Part shown: positions 57,404-64,000 of the stretch, in pieces
How positions within the stretch are numbered: position 1 is the stretch's first letter
Layout: the number at the start of each line of letters is the position of its first letter
Assembly: GCA_002315975.1 (NCBI GenBank)
Contig: DCIK01000028.1
Span: forward strand, 1 to 64,000
Direction of reading: 5' to 3'
DNA: 64,000 nucleotides
From: Clostridiales bacterium UBA1728
Lineage (GTDB): Bacteria; Bacillota; Clostridia; Oscillospirales; Oscillospiraceae
Notes under the pieces: model-generated
The model's database searches: none
The model's input: only the letters and a program-made list of their open reading frames with translations
Told to the model about the DNA's origin: nothing
Program-made: the position numbers and the translations under genes

Positions 57404-58530
57404 GCGGAACGAAGCACCCCAAAAGGGGATACCGGGCGGTGCTGCCGCTGCTGCTCTGCTGCCTTTTCTTTGCCCTGCTGACACTCCGGCAGGAGGAGCG
57501 CAGCGTCTTTTCCCTCTCCTCCGTGTCCTCGCGGCTGAGCGCAGCATTGGAGGATGCCCGCTCCCGGGAGCTGCAGGGACTGGCCTACATCCGCAAAACC
57601 TACCGTCTTGAACCCGGCACCCTGGCCCCGGAGCCCGATCCGGAGGGCTACTGCATTCTTCATTCCGCAGACGAGGTATTGGCTCTTCTGGACAAGGCCT
57701 CGCTGCTGCTTAACGGCCGCGAACCCTTCTTTAACGCCGACACGCCCTTCGACACGGAAAAGGGTGTCCGCTGCTACTATGACGAGAGCATTCTCACCCT
57801 GCTGTGGTATCAGCGGGTGGTGGAGGAGGACATCGGCTGGGGGCACGATGCCACCATGGCCGAGGTTTTCCTTTCCGATGCCAGCCAGCTTCGCCGGAAG
57901 CTCTCCGGGGATGTGTTCGGCTCGGAGCTGCTGAAATACCCCACGGATATGGCGCTGGAGGTCAACGCGGTTCTCGCCTCCAGCGGCGATTTCTACCGCT
58001 ACCGCGCCGAGGGGCTGTGCATCTATGAGGGGCAGCTCTGCCGGCTCAACGGCAATACGGTGGATACCTGCGCCTTTGACGATCAGGGCAATATGCTCTT
58101 CATCCCCGCCGGAACCCTCCGGACGGAGGAGCAGGTCAACGCTTACATTGCGGAAAACCATGTGCGCTTCACCCTCTCCTTCGGCCCCATTCTGGTGGAA
58201 AATTACGAAACCGTGTCCCACGAGGGCTACTACACCATCGGCGAGGCTCACGAGCGCTATCCCCGGCTGCTGCTGGCCCAGCGGGACGAGCTGCACTATC
58301 TGGAGATGGCCATCCGCGACCAGACCACGGCCTTTGCCGCCGGTGAGATCATGCGGCGCATGGGTGTGGAGCGCTGCTATACCCTCGACGGCGGGCAGAC
58401 CGCCACGCTGGTCATGGAGGGCACCGCCCTCAATCCCGGCCTGTACGGACAGGGTAACGGGGCTCAGCGTACCCAGAGCGATATCTTTTATTTTGTCAGC
58501 GCCATCGGCGCATCGGAAAGGAGCGGTTGA
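57400..58530 (+). CDS. Phosphodiester glycosidase (NAGPA) family protein, paralogue
   Basis: 376 residues from ATG 57400, which overlaps the previous stop (ATGA). One signal anchor (about 13-30). The rest aligns by eye with the C-terminal half of the preceding protein, including SRELQGLAYIRKTY versus SRELDEFKDFVVHY, RRKLSGDVFGSELLKYPTD versus RRKLGDNSYGSSIQKYPTE, and YTLDGGQTATLV versus YALDGGQSAVII. It seems to be a tandem duplicate without the hydrolase domain. In human NAGPA the domain removes GlcNAc from mannose-6-phosphate; bacterial substrates are unknown. Confidence 0.8.
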   Translation: MSGTKHPKRGYRAVLPLLLCCLFFALLTLRQEERSVFSLSSVSSRLSAALEDARSRELQGLAYIRKTYRLEPGTLAPEPDPEGYCILHSADEVLALLDKASLLLNGREPFFNADTPFDTEKGVRCYYDESILTLLWYQRVVEEDIGWGHDATMAEVFLSDASQLRRKLSGDVFGSELLKYPTDMALEVNAVLASSGDFYRYRAEGLCIYEGQLCRLNGNTVDTCAFDDQGNMLFIPAGTLRTEEQVNAYIAENHVRFTLSFGPILVENYETVSHEGYYTIGEAHERYPRLLLAQRDELHYLEMAIRDQTTAFAAGEIMRRMGVERCYTLDGGQTATLVMEGTALNPGLYGQGNGAQRTQSDIFYFVSAIGASERSG

Positions 58531-58534
58531 ACCC

Positions 58535-59497
58535 ATGGAAAACACGGCTTTGATCATCGGCTCTCTGAGCATAAGCTACAGCGGCGTTCTGCTCTTTCTC
58601 GGAGCCCTGTCGGGGAGCTGCCTTCTTTTCGGTCTTCAGCGCCGCACCAATACCGGGGTCTCGGATGCGGCCGCGCTGCTCTGTCCGGGACTGCTGCTGA
58701 GCGTGCCCCTGAGCCGCTTCCTCCACTGGTACTCCAACAGCTCCCAGTACGCCTCCTTTGCCTCCGCGCTCACGGACTACGGCAGCGGCGGCTATGTGGT
58801 GCTGGGGGTCTACGCGGCATTTCTGCTCTCCGCCCTGCTGCTATGGGCGCTGGGCAGCATCCGCAAGCTCCCGGCACTGCTGGACAGTCTTGCCCCCGCC
58901 GGTGCGCTGGCTCTGGCCATCGTCAAGCTCTCCTGCCGCTTTTCTCAGGTCTGCCGCAGCAAATTCAGCTTTGAGAGTGAGAGTCTGCGCCGCCTGCCCT
59001 TTATGATCGCCTCCACCCTCTCCAACGGCGGCACCGAGTGGCGCATTGCCACCTTCTGCCTGCAGGCCATCGCCTACCTTCTCGTCTGCGCCGCGGCACT
59101 GCTGATGCTGCAAAAGAAAAAGAGAGCCGGCGATACCTTCGCTCTGACTCTCTCGCTGACGGGTGCCGTGCAGGTTGTGCTGGACTCCACCCGCTATGAT
59201 GCCGCCTACTTCCGCTCCAACGGCTTTGTGAGCATTACGCAGGTCTTCTGCGTAAGTGCGCTGGTGATTGTGGGGATCGTCTTCTCCGTCCGCTCCGTCA
59301 GGAGCTGCGGCGGCGTGAAGCTGCGCCACATCCTCTGCTGGCTCCTCTATGCCCTCTGCGCCGGCGTGGGCGGCTACTGCGAGTACTATGTCCAGCGCCA
59401 CGCCGGGCTTTTCCTCCCCACCTACGCCGTCATGGGCGGCTGCTTTTTGCTGTGCCACGGCGTGAACTGCGTGCTGAGCCGAACCGACACCCAATAA
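58535..59497 (+). CDS. Polytopic membrane protein, Lgt-like (degenerate)
   Basis: 320 residues from ATG 58535, 4 bp after the previous gene (AAAGGAG upstream). About seven membrane helices. The segment GGYVVLGVYAAFLLSALLLW, then LPALLDSLAPAGALALAIVK and LSCRFSQVC resembles prolipoprotein diacylglyceryl transferase around its G-G...D-x2-AP...GR region. The catalytic GRIGNF motif is replaced by IVKLSCRFSQVC, and no HGG is seen. It is more likely a non-catalytic relative or another lipid-interacting protein. It ends the envelope operon; its stop touches repeat B7. Confidence 0.6.
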   Translation: MENTALIIGSLSISYSGVLLFLGALSGSCLLFGLQRRTNTGVSDAAALLCPGLLLSVPLSRFLHWYSNSSQYASFASALTDYGSGGYVVLGVYAAFLLSALLLWALGSIRKLPALLDSLAPAGALALAIVKLSCRFSQVCRSKFSFESESLRRLPFMIASTLSNGGTEWRIATFCLQAIAYLLVCAAALLMLQKKKRAGDTFALTLSLTGAVQVVLDSTRYDAAYFRSNGFVSITQVFCVSALVIVGIVFSVRSVRSCGGVKLRHILCWLLYALCAGVGGYCEYYVQRHAGLFLPTYAVMGGCFLLCHGVNCVLSRTDTQ

Positions 59498-59675
59498 GCC
59501 TCGCAGAATTCGTGCCCGCCGGCACGAAGAAATCCGATCATTTTTCAGCGAGCTTTGCCCGCTGAAAAACACCCTGAGGCGCGTACTATTGGCGCGCCCT
59601 CGCGTCGACCAGGGCAGCTTGCCGCCGCGATCAACGCGAGTATCCTTCTCGTCGGAATACATGGTTTTCCGACGA
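59496..59675 (+). repeat. Family B structured repeat, copy B7
   Basis: Full-length copy beginning AAGCCTCGCAG at the stop of the Lgt-like gene. 5' hairpin TTCGTGCC/GGCACGAA, then TTTTTCAGCG/CGCTGAAAAA, GGCGCGT-actattg-GCGCGCC (59578-59598, one G-U), CTCGCGT/ACGCGAG (59599-59605 with 59634-59640), and last stem TCGTCGGAA/TTCCGACGA. Confidence 0.88.
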
Positions 59676-59681
59676 AAGTGT

Positions 59682-60812
59682 TTATCGGCTCCGCAGCATC
59701 CTCTTCGCCTCCAGCAGTCCCGCCACGAAGGCATCAATCTCCTCTGCGGTGGTAAAGCGGCTGAGACTTACGCGGATGGCCCCGTCGATGACCCGTGCGG
59801 GTATGCCCATGGCCTCCAGCACATGGCTGCGTTTGCCCCGCTTGCAGGCCGAGCCCTTGGACACGAAAATTTCCTTTCTCTCCAGATAGTTCATCAGCAC
59901 CTCGCTGCGGTATCCGGGCAGCGACAGGCAGAGGATATGGGGTGCGCCCCCGCCGATGACCACCGCCTCCGGCGCTTCCGCCCTCACGCTGTCGATACAG
60001 CGCTGCCGAAGCTGCGCCATCCGCGCCTGCGCCTCCTCAGCCTCCTTTGCGCCGGCCTCGGCGGCAGCGCCGAAGGCGGCAATCTGGGGCAGAGCCTCGG
60101 TGCCGGAGCGCAGGCCGTTCTCCTGCCCGCCGCCCATGATATAGGGCTGCAGCCTTACACCGCTGCGGATGCAGAGCGCACCGATGCCCTTGGGGGCGTG
60201 AATCTTGTGGCCGGAGAGGGAAATCAGATCCGCGCCCAGCGTTTTCGCGCTGAAGGGGAGCTTCAGGAAGCCCTGCACCGCATCGGTGTGCAGCAGCGCC
60301 TTGCTGCCGGCCTCCTTCAGAACCTGCCGCATGGCGGGGATGTCCGTAACGGCGCCCGTCTCGTTGTTCACCAGCATGAGGGAAACCAGCGCCGTGTCCG
60401 GCCGCAGAGTCTCCCGGAGCTGCTCCGGCGTGATCATGCCCTCCTTGCCCGGCTTCAGCAGCGTGATCTCATAGCCCTGCTGCTCCAGATACTCCAGCGT
60501 TTTGCGGATGGCATCGTGCTCCACTGCCGAGGAGATGATATGCTTCCCCACCCGCTTCTGGGCCTCCGCGCCCCTGATGAGCGCCCAGTTGTCGCTCTCG
60601 GAGCCGCAGGAGGTGAAATAAATCTCCTCGCTCCTGGCACCCAAAGCCGCGGCCACCTGCCCTCTGGCCCTGTCCAGTATGGCCTTGGCCTCTCTGCCCT
60701 TTGTGTGGGTGGAGCTGGGGTTGCCATAGGCGATGGTCATGGCGTTCACCGCCGCCTCCGCCGCCTCCGGGCATACTCTGGTGGTAGCGCCGTTATCTAA
60801 ATAGACTTCCAT
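59682..60812 (-). CDS. Cysteine desulfurase (NifS/IscS family)
   Basis: 376 residues. PLP enzyme that takes sulfur from cysteine for Fe-S clusters and tRNA thiolation. Motifs: VYLDNGATTRVCPEA (3-17), YGNPSSTHTKGREA (29-42), the PLP Lys in LISLSGHKIHAPKGIGAL (about 193-210), and the active Cys in SKGSACKRGKRSH (about 323-335). No iscU or thiI follows, so the sulfur acceptor is not given by context. The ends are compact, lying between repeats B7 and A6. Confidence 0.93.
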   Translation of the reverse strand: MEVYLDNGATTRVCPEAAEAAVNAMTIAYGNPSSTHTKGREAKAILDRARGQVAAALGARSEEIYFTSCGSESDNWALIRGAEAQKRVGKHIISSAVEHDAIRKTLEYLEQQGYEITLLKPGKEGMITPEQLRETLRPDTALVSLMLVNNETGAVTDIPAMRQVLKEAGSKALLHTDAVQGFLKLPFSAKTLGADLISLSGHKIHAPKGIGALCIRSGVRLQPYIMGGGQENGLRSGTEALPQIAAFGAAAEAGAKEAEEAQARMAQLRQRCIDSVRAEAPEAVVIGGGAPHILCLSLPGYRSEVLMNYLERKEIFVSKGSACKRGKRSHVLEAMGIPARVIDGAIRVSLSRFTTAEEIDAFVAGLLEAKRMLRSR

Positions 60813-60877
60813 TTTTTCTCTATCCTTTCCGCGTTCCCCGTTGTTATTGCTGTGAAAGTCGTGTACAATCTTCTCTT

Positions 60878-61004
60878 GGCTCCCTCAGATGAGGGAGCTG
60901 TCGCGAAGCGACTGAGGGAGGGATCGTCTACGAAACAGCTCAAAAGCTTCTCTCTCCCTCAGCCCCAGTGTACGCACTGGGGCAGCTCCCTCACAGAGGG
61001 AGCC
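60878..61004 (+). repeat. Family A palindromic repeat, copy A6
   Basis: 127 bp: GCTCCCTCagaTGAGGGAGC, GTCGCgaaGCGAC, CTGAGGGAG/CTCCCTCAG around a variable centre, CCCCAGTGtacgCACTGGGG, and GCTCCCTCacaGAGGGAGC. Immediately before it is GTTATTGCTGTGAAAG, the reverse complement of the TTTCACAGCAAT tag that follows A1 and A3. Confidence 0.85.
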
Positions 61005-61044
61005 ACTTTTCTTTTTCATTTCATCCAACACGAGGTACAATGCC

Positions 61045-62343
61045 ATGCGCTATATTATAGCCACTTTGGGCTGCAAGGTCAATCAGTATGAAGCGGAAGC
61101 CATGGAGCTTTTGCTGAAGGCTCACGGTCACCGTCCCTGCGAGAAGGGGGATGCCGATGTGGTCATCCTCCACTCCTGCGCCGTCACCGCCGAGGGGGAG
61201 CGCAAGGCCCGGCAGACCGCCCGCCGTCTGCTGAAGGACAATCCCGCTGCCCTGCTCTGCGTCAGCGGCTGCTGGAGCCAGATTGCCCCCGAGGCGGCCC
61301 GGGAGTTGGGTGCAAAGGTGGTCTTCGGCACCGGCGACACGCTGGGCTTCGTGGAGGCCATTGAGGCCGCCGTCAGCGAGGGCAGCGAGACCGTCTCCAT
61401 CCCCGACAACCGGGAGAAGCGTCCATACCAGCCCCTGCCCGCCGGGGCCTATGCCGGTCATGCCAGAGCCTATCTCAAGATTGAGGACGGCTGCGACAAC
61501 TACTGCGCCTACTGCATCATCCCCTACGCCCGGGGTCATGTGCGCTCCCTGCCTGTGGAGGACTGCGTAAGGGAGTATGCCGCTCTGGCCGAAGCGGGGT
61601 ATCGGGAGATCGTGCTGACGGGCATCGAGATTGCCTCCTACGGTCACGATTTGGAGGGCGTAAGCCTCATCGATGTGCTGGAGGCCATGGGCAGCGCCGC
61701 GCCGCAGGTGCGGATGCATCTGGGCAGTCTGGAGCCGAGAGTTATCACCGAGGAATTCGCGCAGCGTCTGCAAAGGCTCAACATCTGCCCCCACTTCCAC
61801 CTGTCTATGCAGTCGGGCTGCGACGCTACCCTGAAGCGCATGAAGCGCCGCTACGACACCGCCCTCTTCTACGAGGTCTGTGCGCGGCTGCGGCGCTACT
61901 TCCCTCACTGCGCTCTGACCACCGACCTGATCTGCGGCTTCCCCGGCGAGAGCGAGGAGGAGTTTGCTGCCACGCTTTCCTTCATCCGCAGGTGCGATTT
62001 TGCCGCCATGCACATCTTCCCCTACAGCGTCCGTCCCGGTACGCTGGCAGAGAAGCTCCCGGGCAAGCTGCCCGCAAAGCTCAAAAACGAGCGTACCGCC
62101 GCCGCCATTGCCGTGGCCGACGAGATGGAGAGCGCCTATCTCCAGAGCTGCGTGGGCTCCACCCTCTCGGTGCTCTTCGAGACCGAGGAGGGCGAGAGCG
62201 TCCGGGGTCACGCCGAGAATTATACCGAAGTCCGCGTACCCGGTCAGGGTCTCCGCGGTCAGCTTCTGGCGGTGGAGATCACCGGCGTGGACGGGAAAAT
62301 ACTGACAGGAAAAATCGTGAGTCAGGGAACCTGTCCCCGGTGA
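61045..62343 (+). CDS. mtaB: tRNA (t6A37) methylthiotransferase MtaB
   Basis: 432 residues. Radical SAM enzyme converting t6A37 to ms2t6A37 in tRNAs that read ANN codons. The N-terminal UPF0004 domain has GCKVNQYEAEAME (8-20), HSCAVTAEGERKARQT and VSGCWSQ (three Cys for the auxiliary cluster). The radical SAM domain has EDGCDNYCAYCIIPYARG (about 148-165, CxxxCxxC), the middle LTGIEIASYGHDL and FHLSMQSGCDATLKRM. A C-terminal TRAM domain follows. The LTGI...SYG pattern indicates MtaB rather than MiaB. It is flanked by two family A repeats in the same orientation. Confidence 0.94.
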   Translation: MRYIIATLGCKVNQYEAEAMELLLKAHGHRPCEKGDADVVILHSCAVTAEGERKARQTARRLLKDNPAALLCVSGCWSQIAPEAARELGAKVVFGTGDTLGFVEAIEAAVSEGSETVSIPDNREKRPYQPLPAGAYAGHARAYLKIEDGCDNYCAYCIIPYARGHVRSLPVEDCVREYAALAEAGYREIVLTGIEIASYGHDLEGVSLIDVLEAMGSAAPQVRMHLGSLEPRVITEEFAQRLQRLNICPHFHLSMQSGCDATLKRMKRRYDTALFYEVCARLRRYFPHCALTTDLICGFPGESEEEFAATLSFIRRCDFAAMHIFPYSVRPGTLAEKLPGKLPAKLKNERTAAAIAVADEMESAYLQSCVGSTLSVLFETEEGESVRGHAENYTEVRVPGQGLRGQLLAVEITGVDGKILTGKIVSQGTCPR

Positions 62344-62352
62344 CTCATTCTC

Positions 62353-62483
62353 GGCTCCCTCAGATGAGGGAGCTGGCTCGCGCAGCGAGACTGAAGGAGG
62401 GATTGTCTACTCTGCAGCTCAGAAAAATCTCTCTCCCTCAGCCCCAGTGCGCGCACTGGGGCAGCTCCCTCACAGAGGGAGCC
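62353..62483 (+). repeat. Family A palindromic repeat, copy A7
   Basis: 131 bp, very similar to A6 and in the same orientation, beginning 10 bp after the mtaB stop. Same terminal GGCTCCCTC/GAGGGAGCC and CCCCAGTGcgcgCACTGGGG hairpin. Confidence 0.85.
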
Positions 62484-62524
62484 GCGGGACTTTCTCAATA
62501 ACAAGGAGTTTTTTACGACCTCAG

Positions 62525-62561
62525 CTGCGTCACATCCTCTGTGGCGCAGTTTTTCTTTTTT
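62525..62561 (+). terminator. Terminator upstream of the ABC transporter genes
   Basis: 10-bp stem CTGCGTCACA/TGTGGCGCAG (one G-U), loop TCCTC, followed by T5-C-T6. It may end the mtaB transcript or be an attenuator of the ABC operon. Confidence 0.75.
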
Positions 62562-62605
62562 GCATAGAATGCCCCACAACCGTGCAAAGGAGGGAGCGCA
62601 GTGAC

Positions 62606-63356
<751 letters not shown>

Positions 63357-63364
<8 letters not shown>

Positions 63365-64000
63365 ACTATCCAATGAAAGGCGGCAGTGGCTCCGCTCCCA
63401 ATCCGTCCGGCAAAGGCGCATCCGACTCACCCGGCTCTGTCTCATCGGGGGCTTTTTCCTGCTCTGGGAGCTGGGTGTACGCTATGGCAGCGTAGATGCC
63501 TTCATTTTCAGCTCCCCCGGCCGCATGGGGGCTACCGCATGGAACATGGCGCAGAGCGGCGAGCTGTGGCGGCATCTGGGCGTGTCCATAGCCGAAACCG
63601 TGGCGGGCTTCCTGCTGGGCACGGCGCTGGGCACGCTCATCGCCGTGGTTCTCTGGTGGAGCGAGTTCGCAAGGGCGGTATGGGAGCCCATCCTCATTGT
63701 CCTCAACGCCCTGCCCAAAACCGCGCTGGGGCCCATCTTCATCGTGTGGATGGGAGCGGGCATGGGCAGCATCATCGCCATGACGCTGGCCATTTCCCTC
63801 ATCGTCACGGTGCTCTCGGTGCTGGAGGGCTTTCTCTCCACCGATGCCGAGCAGCTGCAGCTCATGGCCACCCTGGGTGCCAGCCGCTTCCAGACTCTCA
63901 CAAGACTGGTGATCCCCGCCAATCTCAGCACGCTCATGAACGCCCTGAAGGTGAATGTAGGTCTGAGCTGGGTGGGTGCCATCATGGGCGAATTCTTGGT
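63357..64000 (+). CDS. ABC transporter permease (SsuC/TauC-like), cut by window edge
   Basis: Open frame running off the right end, about 214 codons present. The best start is TTG at 63357, with AAGGAG 10 bp upstream and an 8-bp overlap with the ATPase gene. The product starts LPELSNERRQWLRSQ, then one membrane helix (LIGGFFLLWELGVRY) and the binding-protein-dependent permease fold with SIAETVAGFLLGTALGTLIA, LNALPKTALGPIFIVWMGAG, and the EAA-like loop AEQLQLMATLGASRFQTL. Pairs with the ATPase to form an importer. Confidence 0.88.

Noticed and set aside
62484..62605. Thiamine or other riboswitch before the ABC transporter
   Set aside because: Only a plain rho-independent hairpin is visible; no conserved riboswitch core was recognised.

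Overview
The window is a GC-rich stretch (roughly 60% by eye) of a low-oxygen Clostridia chromosome, most like the gut Oscillospirales/Oscillospiraceae. The evidence is the Firmicutes clusters hprK-murB-rapZ-yvcK-whiA and recJ-rel-dtd, an ammonia-dependent AsnA, a corrinoid-enzyme activator and an energy-converting [NiFe] hydrogenase. I saw no rRNA, transposase, prophage or CRISPR array. Species cannot be named from this alone.

Layout. 0-5.4 kb: rpmB (minus), then hprK, murB, rapZ, yvcK and whiA (carbon regulation and envelope). 5.4-8.0 kb: a minus-strand accessory patch with a DUF4160 pair, a DUF1893 protein, a Trk/Ktr potassium-transporter remnant, a hexapeptide acetyltransferase, tRNA-Arg(ACG) and a 52-aa membrane peptide. 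8-14.3 kb: prmA, recJ, rel, dtd and a metallo-hydrolase. 14.3-20.1 kb: two secreted proteins, a UroD/MtaA-like protein, a uracil-DNA glycosylase and a DUF2156 protein. 20.1-25.7 kb: psd, asnA, tatD, a dicarboxylate/amino-acid symporter and gap. 25.9-32.6 kb: an orphan kinase lacking a recognisable phospho-His, mutY, a corrinoid-protein reductive activator, two tRNA-editing enzymes and a radical SAM protein. 32.9-41 kb: ATP-grasp protein, glyS, CapA-like protein, eukaryotic-type hexokinase, aldo/keto reductase and a flavodoxin-rubredoxin fusion.

41.1-54.4 kb, all minus strand: hypF-hypC-hypD-hypE, then mbhK-mbhL-hypA-mbhA-B-C-D-E-F-G-H(I)-M-J-N. This is a nearly complete Mrp-Mbh-type membrane-bound hydrogenase expected to oxidise ferredoxin, release H2 and pump ions. 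hypB is absent from the window, the large subunit has no C-terminal extension, and MbhH appears fused to MbhI.

54.4-59.5 kb: a divergently transcribed envelope operon of four exported or membrane proteins, including a serine beta-lactamase-like domain joined through a coiled coil and membrane hairpin to a phosphodiester-glycosidase domain, a paralogue of the second half, and a degenerate Lgt-like protein. 59.7-64 kb: cysteine desulfurase, mtaB and an ABC transporter cut by the window edge.

The most unusual non-coding signal is a set of dispersed intergenic repeats. Family B (about 140-280 bp, at least six substantial copies plus fragments) has several hairpins whose paired bases differ between copies but stay complementary, while the loops stay the same. 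Family A (about 100-140 bp) is a palindromic, cloverleaf-like element; two copies flank mtaB in direct orientation. Most promoters listed here fit TTGnnn-17 bp-TAnnnT.
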